NCBI RefSeq assembly: GCF_004028635.1 | Contig: NZ_RQJW01000003.1 | Coordinates: forward strand, 620,001 to 684,000 | DNA length: 64,000 nt | Direction of reading: 5' to 3' | Source: Streptomyces cyaneus | Lineage (GTDB): Bacteria > Actinomycetota > Actinomycetes > Streptomycetales > Streptomycetaceae | Part shown: positions 43,912 through 52,713 of the stretch, piece by piece | How positions within the stretch are numbered: the first letter of the stretch is position 1 | How the letters are laid out: each line of letters begins with the position of its first letter | Translations under genes and position numbers: made by a program | The notes under the pieces: model-generated | Database searches by the model: none | What the model saw: only the letters and a program-made list of their open reading frames with translations | Told to the model about the DNA's origin: nothing

Positions 43912-44349
43912 ATGACAGCACCTTCCCGCGTCGACACCGCCCGGCTCATGGAGCTGCTCTCGGTATCCCTGGCCGCCTACTACGGCGACTTCACGGTCGC
44001 CGCCGCGAGCGAGAACCTCACGGCCAGCCAGGGCAAGACACTGAACGTGCTGCGCCGGGGCCCCGCCTCCATGAGCGTGCTGGCCACCACGCTGACCTGC
44101 GACGCCTCCAACATGACCGGGATCATTGACCGGCTGGAGAAGCGCGGCTTGGTGCGCCGCGAGCCCAGCCCCTCGGATCGGCGCGTCAAGAACGTCCTGC
44201 TCACCGAGGAGGGCGAGCGGGTCATCGACGTGATCCGCGGGAAGATGCACAACACGCTGGCCGGCCTGAGCAGGCTCAGCGAGCAGGAGCAGGACACCCT
44301 GTACGGGCTGCTGGAGCGCGCCTTCACCGCGCAGCCCGCTGCTGCCTGA
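43912..44349 (+). CDS. MarR-family transcriptional regulator
   Basis: 145 residues. Winged helix: LTASQGKTLNVLRRGPASMSVLA leads into the recognition helix CDASNMTGIIDRLEKRGLVRREPS, and the wing carries DRRVKNVLLTEEG, the classic MarR signature. MarR dimers repress adjacent genes and release DNA on binding phenolic or lipophilic ligands. Divergent from the DHA2 exporter with shared TTGA-N5-TCAA sites, it is the obvious regulator of that gene and itself. ATG 43912 follows AGGGTGG. Confidence 0.93.
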   Translation: MTAPSRVDTARLMELLSVSLAAYYGDFTVAAASENLTASQGKTLNVLRRGPASMSVLATTLTCDASNMTGIIDRLEKRGLVRREPSPSDRRVKNVLLTEEGERVIDVIRGKMHNTLAGLSRLSEQEQDTLYGLLERAFTAQPAAA

Positions 44350-44370
44350 CCCTCAGGTCACTTCCGGCAC

Positions 44371-44457
44371 GGAGGGCCGGCCGTACGCCCCGATCCGCAG
44401 GGCGCCCCGATCCACAGGGCGCGTCGCGACCTACGGGCGTACGGGCCGGCCCCCTCC
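44371..44457. terminator. Long inverted repeat between convergent genes
   Basis: Arm 44371-44390 (GGAGGGCCGGCCGTACGCCC) pairs with arm 44435-44457 except for a few unpaired bases. Inside is a direct repeat of CCCGATCC-R-CAGGGCGC. It separates the marR and SDR stop codons and should act in both directions. Confidence 0.65.
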
Positions 44458-44462
44458 CCTTC

Positions 44463-45266
44463 TCAGGCGCCGACAGGCTTGCCCGGACCGGGGACGGTAC
44501 GGAAACGGAACGGCTCCGGGTCGCGGCCGGGCTGGATGAACCAGCACTCCCCCGTGCCGTCGCCGGTGACGATCCGCAGCACCGTGTCCGCCACGACCTG
44601 AGCCGGGATGACGGGCAGTCCCTGCGCGGAGAGCATGTCGCGCAGCGGATCGATGATCCGCGACTCCGCGAAGCCGGGGCAGACGGCATTGAAGCGCACG
44701 TTCTCCGGCGCAAGAGCCGGTCCGAGGGAGCGGGCGAGTCCTACGACCGCGTGCTTGTTGGCGGCGTACAGGGGATCGAGCGGTACGGCGGCCAGGCCCG
44801 CCAGCGACGCGGTCGCCACGATCGCCCCTCCCCCGCGGGCCCGCAGCGCCGGCAGCACCGCATGGGTGCCGAAGACCACGCCGTCGAGGTTGGCTCCCAT
44901 CGCGCGGCGGTAGCGTGCCAGGTCGAAGTCCTCGCCGAGGCCGCATCCGGTCGCCACTCCGGCGTTGAGCAGCGCGATGTCGACGCCGCCGCACTGCTCC
45001 TGAGTGAAGTCCACCAGCGCGCGGTTGGCGTCGGGGTCGGAGACGTCACAGGCGCGGAAATGGCCGCCGACCAGGTCGGCCACCTCGCGGCCGCCCCGCG
45101 CGTCGAGGTCCGCGACGACCACGCGCGCCCCAGCCCCCGCCAGCGTCAGCGCCGTGGCCCGGCCCAGTCCACTGGCACCGCCGGTGACGATCGCCACCTT
45201 GCCCTGGAGCGCAGCGCCGTCCACCTGTCCCGGCCGGGCGGCGGCGTGGCTCTCGGCGGCGCTCAT
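44463..45266 (-). CDS. Short-chain dehydrogenase/reductase
   Basis: 267 residues. VAIVTGGASGLGRATAL is the Rossmann cofactor loop, ARVVVADLDARGG with Asp indicates NAD preference, LLNAGVATG is the NAG motif, and the active site is YAANKHAVVGLA with catalytic Tyr and Lys. The C-terminal substrate loop is not distinctive. ATG 45266 overlaps the stop codon of the upstream CurA-type reductase gene (ATGA), so both are made together. The pair probably acts in sequence on a ketone or enone substrate. Confidence 0.9.
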   Translation of the reverse strand: MSAAESHAAARPGQVDGAALQGKVAIVTGGASGLGRATALTLAGAGARVVVADLDARGGREVADLVGGHFRACDVSDPDANRALVDFTQEQCGGVDIALLNAGVATGCGLGEDFDLARYRRAMGANLDGVVFGTHAVLPALRARGGGAIVATASLAGLAAVPLDPLYAANKHAVVGLARSLGPALAPENVRFNAVCPGFAESRIIDPLRDMLSAQGLPVIPAQVVADTVLRIVTGDGTGECWFIQPGRDPEPFRFRTVPGPGKPVGA

Positions 45267-46270
45267 GCCAGCTCCAGGACGAGCTTGCCGACGTTCTCCC
45301 CGCGGAAGAGCATCCCCAACGTCTCGGGGAAGTCGTCCACGCTCCCCCTCACCACATGCTCCTTGACCTTGATGCGGCCGGCACCGATCCAGGCGGAGAT
45401 CTCCTGGGCTGCCGCCGCGTAGCGCTTGGCGTAGTCGAAGACGACGAAGCCCTCCATGCGGGCGCGGCGCACCAGCAGCGAGAGGTAGTTGGACGGGCCC
45501 TTGACCGGTGTGGCGTTGTTGTACTGGCTGATCGCACCGCAGACCACGACCCGCGCATGCATCGCCAACCGCGTCAGGGCCGCGTCGAGGATGTCCCCTC
45601 CGACGTTGTCGAAGTAGACGTCGATGCCGTCGGGGGCCTCGCGGCGCAGCGCCTTCCTGACGTCCTCCGCGCGGTAGTCGATCGCCGCGTCGAATCCCAG
45701 TTCGTCGATGAGCATGGCGCACTTCTCCGGCCCTCCGGCGATGCCCACGACCCGGCAGCCCTTGGCCTTGGCGATCTGGCCGGCGATGGTGCCGACCGCC
45801 CCGGCCGCACCCGACACCACGACGGTCTCGCCGTCCTTCAGTGCCCCGACGTCCAGCAGGCCGAAGTAGGCGGTCATGCCGGGCATGCCCAGCGCCCCGA
45901 GGTAGGTCGAGGGCGGGGCGAGAGAGGTGTCGATCTTCAGGGCCCCCTTGCCGTCGGAGACCACGTACTCCTGGACGCCGAACGTGCCGACCACGTGATC
46001 GCCCGGCTGGAAGTCGGGGTGGTTCGATGCGGTGACCTCGATGACCGATCCGGCGCGCATCACCTCGCCGATGCCCACCGGCGGCAGGTAGGAGGGACGG
46101 TCGTCCAGCCAGCCCCGCATCGCCGGGTCCAGGGAGATGACCCGCGTCCGGCCCGCGAATCGGCCCGGCCCGGGTTCGTCGACGGGCCCTGCAAAGTGCT
46201 CCCAGTCATCGGGCTTGACCTCGCCCACAGGGCGGGCTGCCAGACGGATCTGGCGGTTGGTCGCAGACAT
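45263..46270 (-). CDS. NADP-dependent zinc-free MDR oxidoreductase (CurA / 2-alkenal reductase-like)
   Basis: 335 residues. Opens with RQIRLAARPVGEVKPDDWE, the characteristic start of the curcumin-reductase/leukotriene-12-hydroxydehydrogenase group, then SLDPAMRGWLDDRPSY and nucleotide loop VSGAAGAVGTIAGQIAKAKG. YFDNVGGDILDAAL is another hallmark. No zinc ligands are present. These enzymes reduce the C=C bond of alpha,beta-unsaturated carbonyls with NADPH. It is the first gene of a two-gene operon with an SDR. A palindrome TACC-GACCAGTA-GGTA lies 35 bases before the start and also occurs at two other promoters in the window. Confidence 0.9.
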   Translation of the reverse strand: MSATNRQIRLAARPVGEVKPDDWEHFAGPVDEPGPGRFAGRTRVISLDPAMRGWLDDRPSYLPPVGIGEVMRAGSVIEVTASNHPDFQPGDHVVGTFGVQEYVVSDGKGALKIDTSLAPPSTYLGALGMPGMTAYFGLLDVGALKDGETVVVSGAAGAVGTIAGQIAKAKGCRVVGIAGGPEKCAMLIDELGFDAAIDYRAEDVRKALRREAPDGIDVYFDNVGGDILDAALTRLAMHARVVVCGAISQYNNATPVKGPSNYLSLLVRRARMEGFVVFDYAKRYAAAAQEISAWIGAGRIKVKEHVVRGSVDDFPETLGMLFRGENVGKLVLELA

Positions 46271-46304
46271 CGCGCCTCCTGTCGTTCACGGCTTCGCGAC
46301 AGGG

Positions 46305-46320
46305 TACCGACCAGTAGGTA
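46305..46320. promoter_or_regulatory. Shared palindrome, copy 1 (reductase promoter)
   Basis: TACCGACCAGTAGGTA, an imperfect palindrome with TACC/GGTA ends. Two similar copies (46409-46424 and 60587-60602) lie upstream of other catabolic genes. The shape is that of a TetR-family operator. Confidence 0.6.
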
Positions 46321-46408
46321 TGTCGAGGTGTGCGACGTTCACCACACCCCCGCCCCGGGGGGCAACCGCCTCGACCCCGAAACGTGATCGCCTGCAGACT
46401 TACAGCCA

Positions 46409-46424
46409 TTCCAACCAGTCGGTA
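46409..46424. promoter_or_regulatory. Shared palindrome, copy 2 (symporter operon promoter)
   Basis: TTCCAACCAGTCGGTA within a longer palindrome (CCAT...ATGG, 46407-46426). It lies 81 bases before the DUF485 gene and about 90 bases from copy 1, between divergent genes, so one regulator could control both directions. Confidence 0.6.
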
Positions 46425-46504
46425 TGGTACGCCGCCTGGAGCGTTCCTCCTCGTTCGCCTCCACGAATCCGAGCCCTATCCGAGCCGCAGTGGAAGGCCA
46501 GGAG

Positions 46505-47071
46505 ATGACATACGCCGACGACAACCAGTACCCACCCTCAGGACCCACGGGATGGCTGCCGCCCCGGACCGAGCCGCGGTCGTACGGACACCACGCCCCC
46601 GGATACGGCCGGTATGGGCAAGCCGCTTGGGGCGAGCCGTACGGGCAAGCTGCTTGGGACGAGCCGTACGGGCAAGCTGCTTGGGACGAGCCGTACGGGC
46701 AAGCCGCTTGGGACGAGCCGTACGGGCAAGCCGCCTGGGACGAGCCGTACCGGCCCGAGACCCACGGGCGCGCTGAAGACCTCGCCGCACTGCGCTCGGC
46801 CTACCGTCTGCTCCGCCGCGTCTCCACGCTCACCGCGCTCGGCTCCTTCGTGGTGTACGTCGTGCTGTCCTGCTATGCGCCCGGCCTGATGGGGGCCGAG
46901 ATCGCCGGTGAGCTGAGCCTGGGAATGGCCCTGGGGATCCTCCAGCTCGTCGTCACTTTCGCGGCGGTCTTCTGGTACGGACGCAGCGCACAGCGCTCGG
47001 TGGATCCGTTGGCCCACGCCGTCCGAGACCGAGCGGTCCCCACCGGCCGGAACGCGGGGATGGCGAGATGA
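46505..47071 (+). CDS. DUF485-type membrane protein with repeated N-terminal extension
   Basis: 188 residues. The C-terminal part (about 100-170) is a two-helix DUF485 domain: LRSAYRLLRRVSTLTALGSFVVYV, then LGMALGILQLVVTFAAVFWY. DUF485 proteins are small partners encoded immediately before acetate-type sodium/solute symporters (as yjcH precedes actP), and the same is true here. The N-terminal 85 residues are unusual: five tandem copies of YGQAAWDEP or a variant. ATG 46505 is preferred; the longer frame has no ribosome site. The stop codon overlaps the symporter ATG (ATGA), so translation is coupled. Confidence 0.88.
   Translation: MTYADDNQYPPSGPTGWLPPRTEPRSYGHHAPGYGRYGQAAWGEPYGQAAWDEPYGQAAWDEPYGQAAWDEPYGQAAWDEPYRPETHGRAEDLAALRSAYRLLRRVSTLTALGSFVVYVVLSCYAPGLMGAEIAGELSLGMALGILQLVVTFAAVFWYGRSAQRSVDPLAHAVRDRAVPTGRNAGMAR
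46613..46747 (+). repeat. Five tandem 27-base units encoding YGQAAW(D/G)EP
   Basis: Units begin at 46613, 46640, 46667, 46694 and 46721. They differ at only a few positions (mostly in the first and last), which suggests recent expansion by slippage or recombination. Each adds nine residues to the cytoplasmic N-terminus of the DUF485 protein. Confidence 0.92.
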
Positions 47072-48684
47072 ACGACTTCAGCTCCGGGACGCAGGCCGTC
47101 GTCCTCGTCCTGTTCACCACGCTGGTCACCGTCACGCTGCTGATGTGCGTGATGGCGGGACCGGACCGCGACGACCTGACGAACTTCTACACCGGCTACC
47201 GCTCGCTCACCCCGCTCAAGAACGGCCTGGCGATCGCGGGCGACTACATCTCGGCGGCCACGGTGCTGAGCACCACCGGCATCATCGCGCTCGCCGGATA
47301 CGACGGCTATGTCCTCGCGGTCAGCACGGCCCTGTCCCTGGTGCTGCTGATGTTCCTGCTGGCCGAACCCCTGCGCAACGCGGGCAAGTTCACCATGGGC
47401 GACGTCCTGGCCCGCAACATGCCCGGACGTGCCGTACGCGTCGCGGCCTGCGTGGTGACGCTTACGGCGACCTTGCCCTTCCTGGTCGTCCAGCTCTCCG
47501 GGGCCGGGTCGCTACTCACCTTCATCCTGGACATCCCGCACGGGGCGGGTGCCAGGACGGCATGCATCGTCATCGTCGGCAGCTTGATGATCATTTACGC
47601 GGCGCTCGGCGGCATGCGGGGCACCGCACTCATCCAGATGATCAAGATCGTGCTCCTGCTCGGCACCAGCCTCGTCGTCGCCGCTCTGGTGCTGAACCGC
47701 TTCGACTGGAGCCCCGGAGACGTCCTCAGGGCGGCTCAGCAGGGCAGCGGCGCGGGCCCCGCCTTCCTCCAGCAGGGCCTGCAGCTGGGCACCTCGGGCG
47801 TGGACCGGCTGGACTTCGTCAGTCTCCAGATCACCGTGGTCCTCGGCGTGGCCTGCCTGCCGCACATCACGATGCGCCTGTATTCCGCGCAGGACGTGCC
47901 GGCCGTGCGCCGCTCCATGTCGTGGGCGGTGGGCACGGTCACCACGTTCTGCCTGCTTGTGATCATCATGGGTACGGGCGCGGCAGCACTGGTGGGATCG
48001 CAGTACATCACCGCGGCCGATCCGCACGGCAGGACGTCGGTGCTCATGCTGTCGCAGGTGCTCGGCGGAGCCCCCAACTCCGCAGGCATGACCATTCTCT
48101 ACTCGGCCGTGGCGGGCATGGTGTTCATCACCCTGCTGTCGTCGGTCGCAGGGATGACCCTGGCCGCGGCGTCGTCCCTCGCCCACGACCTGTTCGCCCA
48201 TGCGGCGCGGCGGGGACAGGCCAAGCCGCAGACGGAGATGACGGTGGCGGCGTGGACAAGCGTGGCTGTCGGTTGCGTTGCCATCTGCCTCTCCACCCTG
48301 GTCCAGAACTGGGACGTCGGCGTGCTGACCACCCTGGCCGTCTGCACAGGGGCATCGGCGGTGGCACCCGCGCTCACCTACTCACTGTTCTGGCGGGGGT
48401 TCACGCGCACCGGCCTGCTCGCCACCCTCTACGGCGGCGCGGCCTGCGCGTTGCTGCTCATGGTGTTCTCCAAGGCCGTTTCGGGCACGCCCTCCGCGGT
48501 CTTCCCCAACGCCGACTTCGCGCTGTTCCCCATGCAGTCCACCGGGCTGGTCTCCATCCCGTTCGGCTACCTGGCGGGGTGGCTGGGCAGCCGTCTGGAC
48601 CACCTGCGCCGCCCCTCCGAAAGCCACGAGAACCGTCGGCTGTACGAGGAGAGCGAGGCCCGGCTGCTCGCGGCAGCCAAGTGA
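47068..48684 (+). CDS. Sodium:solute symporter (SSS family, acetate/monocarboxylate ActP-like)
   Basis: 538 residues with about 13 hydrophobic helices. The start has LTNFYTGYRSLTPLKNGLAIAGDYISAATV split by typical residues, and FTMGDVLARNMPGR. A conserved MTLAAASSLAHDLFAHA segment corresponds to the sodium-binding region of helix 8 in SSS proteins. With a DUF485 partner overlapped at its start, it matches the yjcH-actP arrangement for acetate, propionate or pyruvate uptake. The shared palindrome upstream of the operon places it with the reductase and hydrolase genes in a possible common regulon. Confidence 0.92.
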   Translation: MNDFSSGTQAVVLVLFTTLVTVTLLMCVMAGPDRDDLTNFYTGYRSLTPLKNGLAIAGDYISAATVLSTTGIIALAGYDGYVLAVSTALSLVLLMFLLAEPLRNAGKFTMGDVLARNMPGRAVRVAACVVTLTATLPFLVVQLSGAGSLLTFILDIPHGAGARTACIVIVGSLMIIYAALGGMRGTALIQMIKIVLLLGTSLVVAALVLNRFDWSPGDVLRAAQQGSGAGPAFLQQGLQLGTSGVDRLDFVSLQITVVLGVACLPHITMRLYSAQDVPAVRRSMSWAVGTVTTFCLLVIIMGTGAAALVGSQYITAADPHGRTSVLMLSQVLGGAPNSAGMTILYSAVAGMVFITLLSSVAGMTLAAASSLAHDLFAHAARRGQAKPQTEMTVAAWTSVAVGCVAICLSTLVQNWDVGVLTTLAVCTGASAVAPALTYSLFWRGFTRTGLLATLYGGAACALLLMVFSKAVSGTPSAVFPNADFALFPMQSTGLVSIPFGYLAGWLGSRLDHLRRPSESHENRRLYEESEARLLAAAK

Positions 48685-48719
48685 CGGCGTCGACGGAAGG
48701 CGCCCCACCCCACGCCGGA

Positions 48720-48753
48720 ACCCCGGCACGGCCTGAGACGGTCAAGCCGGGGT
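48720..48753. terminator. Hairpin between convergent symporter and phosphatase genes
   Basis: ACCCCGGC (48720-48727) and GCCGGGGT (48746-48753) form a perfect 8-bp stem around an 18-base loop. The minus-strand arm overlaps the end of the phosphatase gene. Plausible two-way terminator. Confidence 0.45.
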
Positions 48754-51162
48754 GCCGGTGAGTGGTTGTTCGGTCCACACGGTCTTGCCCTCGCGGCTGT
48801 AGCGGGTACCCCAGCGTTCGGCCATCTGGGCCACCAGGAACAGGCCGCGCCCGCCCTCGTCGGTGGTGCGGGCGCGGCGCAGGTGGGGTGAGGTGTGGCT
48901 GGTGTCGCTGACCTCGCACACCAGAGTCCGTTCCCGGATCAGCCGCAGGGTCGCTGGGCCGCCGGCGTACCGATAGACGTTGGTGACCAGTTCGCTGGCG
49001 ATCAACTCGGTGGTGAACGCCAGGTGCTCCAGACCCCATTCGGTCAGTTTCGCCGAGGTCAGCGCCCGGGCGCGGGCTGCGCTGGCGGGCTCCAGCGCCA
49101 GCTGCCAGGAGGCCACATCCTCCGGTGGCAGCATGCGCGTCCGGGCGATCAGCAGTGCGACGTCGTCGCTGGGGCGCGACGGCACGAGCGAGTCGACGAC
49201 CGCTTGGCATGTTCGTTCCAGGGCGTCCGCCGGGCGGGTGAGTGCCGCACACAGCTTGGCCAGCCCGATGTCGGCATCGATGTGGCGTTCGCAGATGAGT
49301 CCGTTGGTGTACAGGCACAGCAGGCTTCCCTCGGCCAGTTCCATCTCCCGGGCCTCGAAGGGCAGGCCGCCCAGGCCGAGTGGTGGGCCGGCGGGCAGGT
49401 CGAGTGGAGCCACCTGTCCGTCCGGCGCGGTGACCACCGGCGGCGGATGGCCGGCGCGGGCCATGGAGCACCGCCGGGAGACCGGGTCGTACACGGCGTA
49501 CAGGCAGGTGGCGCCGACGACCTGCTCACCCACGGGCCGCTCGCCGGCTGCTTCCTGCTCGGCCGCCAGCAGGAGGACCAGGTCGTCCAGGCGGGAGAGG
49601 ACCTCGTCCGCTTCCAGGTCGAGGCTGGCGAGCGTATGCACCGCGGTACGCAGTCGGCCCATGGTGGCGGCGGCGTGGATGCCGCGTCCCACTACGTCGC
49701 CGACAACGAGGGCGACCCGCGCCCCTGAGAGCGGAATCACGTCGAACCAGTCGCCGCCCAGGCCCGGGGCCGCGCTGGCCGGCAGGTACCGCAGGGCCAC
49801 CTCGACGGCCGACTGGTCCGGGACCCCCCGGGGCAGAAGGCTGCTCTGCAAAGTGAACGCGGTCTGCTGCTGCTGGGTGAAGCGCCGGGCGTTGTCGATG
49901 GCGACGGCGGCACGCGAGGCGAGTTCCTGGGCGAGGGTGAGATCGTCCGCCTCGAAGGGTTCGGGGCGGCGCGAACGCCACAAGGTCATCACGCCGAGCA
50001 CCATGCCGCGTGCGGCAATGGGTACGACGATCAGTGAATGGACGCCCGGGTCCGGAGCGTGGGCTCCCTGATGGCCTTCCGTCGAGAGCCGGTCGGGCGG
50101 GAGCACCGGTTCCAGGACGGGCCGCCCTTCGGACAGGCACCTGGCCTGGGGTGAGTCGGGCGCGAACTCCACCGGCGCGCCATGGGGGTGGGGCGGGCCG
50201 GGTTGCTGGGCACCGACGCTGCTGGCCCCCAGCCGTACGACGGGCCCCGCCAGGGCCGGTGCCAGTTCCTCGCCGCGCGTCACCGGCTGGAGCAGGTCGA
50301 CCGACGCGTGGTCGGCGAGGTGGGGCACCATCACCTCGGCGAGCTCCCGGGCGGTCTCCGCCACGTCGAGGGTGGTTCCGATACGGCTGCCGGCCTGGTC
50401 GAGGAGCGCGAGCCGGCGCTGGGCCCGATGACGGTCGGTGATGTCCTCGATCATCTCGGCCACACCCAAGATGCGGCCGGCGGGATCCTCCATCCGGAAG
50501 GACGAGACGAGGGCGACCCGTTCCCGTCCCGGATCCTGCTGCAGGCGGACGAACTGCTCGGAGTAGACGAGCGGTCTCCCGGTCTCCATCACCTGGCGCA
50601 CCCGGTCCACGGCCTTGCGTGCGTCGGCGGGGATGAGCATCTGCCCGCTGGGCATCCCCTCGAAGAGCGCCGCCGGGACGCCGCTGAAGCGTTCGATGGC
50701 CCGGTTGACCTTGAGAAGCCTCAGGTCGGTGCCGTGCACGACCAGGCCGATCGGGCACTGGCGGTACAACCCGTCGAGAACCGCGCGGTCCCTCTGCCAC
50801 TCCAGGACGTCCGCCGCGAGTGCCCCGGCCAGAAGCCACTCACGGACCTGGCCGTCGCGTGAGAACGCATGGGCCCTGAGCCCCATCTCCACGAGCCGTC
50901 CGTCGCGGTGCCGCACCTTCAGCACTCCGAACCAGCCGCCGGCTCTCCTGCACTTCGCCGCGGCCTCCTTGGCAGCCGGCAGCTCGCGAGGGCCGACAAG
51001 GACCTCGAAGGCCCGACGACCGATCACGGCCGTGTCCGGATACCCGAGCAGTTCCTGCGCCCGCCGGTTCCATCCGACCACGACTCCCTGGTCGTCGAGC
51101 GCCGCCAGGGCGACGAGATGCAGGGCAAACGGATCGTCGTGGCTTTCGCTGAACTCCGTCAT
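48742..51162 (-). CDS. SpoIIE-type phosphatase with PAS, GAF and HATPase domains
   Basis: 806 residues, nearly the same plan as the protein at 23472-25919. PAS at about 10-115 (LDDQGVVVGWNRRAQELLGY) and 130-240 (GLYRQCPIGLVVHGTDLRLLKVN). GAF at about 260-420 (ASRAAVAIDNARRFTQQ). PP2C at about 440-660 with GGDWFDVIPL near 469 and VVGDVVGRGIHAA, where Arg replaces the usual His. A GHKL ATPase ends the chain with SELVTNVYRYA and EGGRGLFLVAQMAERWG. Its role is in partner-switching control of a sigma factor by serine phosphorylation. ATG 51162 follows GGTGGAGAAG. The longer frame upstream is Arg-rich and rejected. Confidence 0.92.
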   Translation of the reverse strand: MTEFSESHDDPFALHLVALAALDDQGVVVGWNRRAQELLGYPDTAVIGRRAFEVLVGPRELPAAKEAAAKCRRAGGWFGVLKVRHRDGRLVEMGLRAHAFSRDGQVREWLLAGALAADVLEWQRDRAVLDGLYRQCPIGLVVHGTDLRLLKVNRAIERFSGVPAALFEGMPSGQMLIPADARKAVDRVRQVMETGRPLVYSEQFVRLQQDPGRERVALVSSFRMEDPAGRILGVAEMIEDITDRHRAQRRLALLDQAGSRIGTTLDVAETARELAEVMVPHLADHASVDLLQPVTRGEELAPALAGPVVRLGASSVGAQQPGPPHPHGAPVEFAPDSPQARCLSEGRPVLEPVLPPDRLSTEGHQGAHAPDPGVHSLIVVPIAARGMVLGVMTLWRSRRPEPFEADDLTLAQELASRAAVAIDNARRFTQQQQTAFTLQSSLLPRGVPDQSAVEVALRYLPASAAPGLGGDWFDVIPLSGARVALVVGDVVGRGIHAAATMGRLRTAVHTLASLDLEADEVLSRLDDLVLLLAAEQEAAGERPVGEQVVGATCLYAVYDPVSRRCSMARAGHPPPVVTAPDGQVAPLDLPAGPPLGLGGLPFEAREMELAEGSLLCLYTNGLICERHIDADIGLAKLCAALTRPADALERTCQAVVDSLVPSRPSDDVALLIARTRMLPPEDVASWQLALEPASAARARALTSAKLTEWGLEHLAFTTELIASELVTNVYRYAGGPATLRLIRERTLVCEVSDTSHTSPHLRRARTTDEGGRGLFLVAQMAERWGTRYSREGKTVWTEQPLTGTPA

Positions 51163-51335
51163 CCGCTTCTCCACCGCTGTGCCGGGACAGTGGCTCGGCA
51201 TTCCCCAAGGAACGCTGACCTGCTGATGCCATCTAAGTCCATTGAAACCCGGAGCGGGCCAGGGCCTCGACCGTCGCACGGCACGGCGTGGCGGACACGT
51301 TCGACGCCCATGGGCTGTCGCACGGTGCCGCCGGC

Positions 51336-51509
51336 TCACTTGGCCAGCGGGCCGAACTCCTCGCGGGTGTCCACCGGCTTGCCGAACAGCTGCCACCGCT
51401 CGCCCTTGAACCGCATCAGCTGCATCGTCTCGAGCGGGAAGGCGTCGTCGTGGCCCGTGGACAGGGTGACCCCGGGCAGCAGCAGGCCCACCTTCACGAC
51501 GGCGCTCAC
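51336..51509 (-). pseudogene. C-terminal remnant of a branched-chain amino-acid-type substrate-binding protein
   Basis: A 57-codon open frame begins with GTG overlapping the livF-like stop codon (GTGA). Its sequence, LLLPGVTLSTGHDDAFPL then METMQ-type LMRFKGERWQLFGKPVD, is the final segment of periplasmic-binding-protein family 6 (LivJ-like) receptors. About 340 upstream residues, including the signal peptide, are missing. It is a deletion relic rather than a functional small protein, though the frame is intact. Confidence 0.65.
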
Positions 51510-52015
51510 CGGGCCTTCCGGGAGTGGACCGAGACGCCGAGGTACACCTCGGCGACCTGCCCGTCCTCCCGTATCTGCTGAGCCGGTCCGGACAGCACCA
51601 GGCGGCCGGCCTCCAGTACGTGCGCCCGGTGCGCGACGTCCAGCGCGAGCTGGGCGTTCTGCTCGACGACGATCACGGTGGTGCGTTCCTCCTCGTTGAC
51701 GGCACGGACGATCTCGAACAGCTCGCGCGTGACCAGCGGGGCGAGACCCAGGGACGGCTCGTCCAGGAGCAGCAGCGAGGGCCGCAGCATCCGTGCCCTG
51801 CCGATGGGGAGCATCTGCTGCTCACCGCCGCTGAGGCTGCCGGCGGCCTGACGCGAGCGCTGGCGCAGTTTGGGGAAGTGGCCGTAGATCCGTTCCAGGT
51901 CGGCCGCCACGGCCGCGCGCTCGGCACGGCCGCGCCATCGGCGACCGGTGCGCAGGTGGGCGCCGATGCGCAGGTTCTCCTCGGCGGTCAGCTCGTTGAA
52001 GGTCAGGCGTACGGC
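51506..52015 (-). pseudogene. 5'-truncated LivF-like ABC transporter ATPase
   Basis: The frame carries the C-terminal two thirds of a LivF-type ATPase: FNELTAEENLRIGAHLRTG, signature LSGGEQQMLPIGRARM, Walker B LLLLDEPSLGLAP, and TVIVVEQNAQLAL, ending VAEVYLGVSVHSRKAR. The Walker A segment and the first 70-80 residues are absent. Upstream of about 52001-52020 the minus-strand frame becomes meaningless, because a plus-strand regulator fragment begins there. Without Walker A it cannot bind ATP normally. It is followed by the remnant of its receptor gene. Confidence 0.75.
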
Positions 52016-52021
52016 ATCGGG

Positions 52022-52713
52022 CCGCGCTCGCCGATGATGGCGGTCGTGGCGGTGTGCGTCGGCGGCACCCGCACCGGGGACCTCACGTCGGCCGAGCACG
52101 GGTATGCCACCAGCGCGTCGATCAGCGTCGCCGGGCCCTGGGCCGGCAGGACCCTGGTCGTGGTGCGCCACGAAGAGGTGGTGGCCGTGCCCGTGGTGCG
52201 GGCCGGCATGAACGCGGACGACATATGCGCCCACTTCGAGGCCGTGCAGCGGCGACTCGCACGGGACGGAACCATGCTGTCCATGGGCATCAGCACCGTC
52301 GCCCGGGGAGCGTGCGAACTGCCGGGCGCGTACGAGGAGGCGCGGGCCGCCCTCGACCTGGTGCCCAGCGGGGGCGGGGTGTGGCGGCGCTGCCGCGGCT
52401 GTCCCCGTTCGACTACCTGGCGCTGCGCGACCTCGCCCGCCAGCTGGTCGATCCCCGGGTGCGGGCGCTGCTGGAGGAGGACCGCAGGCGCGGCGACACG
52501 CTGGCCGCCACCATACGGGCCTTCGCGGAGGCCGACCTCAATCTGCGGCTGGCCGCCGACCGGCTGCGGGTGCACCACAACACGGCGCACTACCGGTTGC
52601 GCCGGATCGAGGAACGCACCGGCCGCAATCCGCGCCGGATCGCCGACCTCCTGGAACTACTGGTCGCCCTCGCCATCCGCGACGGCGCCGGGGAAGGTGA
52701 GGATTGCCCGTGA
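52022..52713 (+). pseudogene. PucR/CdaR-type regulator, 5'-truncated and frameshifted
   Basis: Two frames make one protein. The first (to about 52375) gives a GGDEF-like PucR middle domain ending LPGAYEEARAALDLVPSGGG. The second (from about 52380) gives LSPFDYLALRDLARQLVDPRV and the C-terminal helix-turn-helix ADRLRVHHNTAHYRLRRIEE, ending at the TGA at 52711. A net one-base loss in the G-rich stretch 52370-52382 separates them. The N-terminal domain is missing where the sequence joins the livF relic. The HTH alone could still be translated, but a functional product is unlikely. Confidence 0.7.

Noticed and set aside
51163..51396. Upstream extension of the phosphatase gene to 51396
   Set aside because: The extension is Arg/Pro-rich, unlike family N-termini, and overlaps a relic gene; GGTGGAG precedes ATG 51162.
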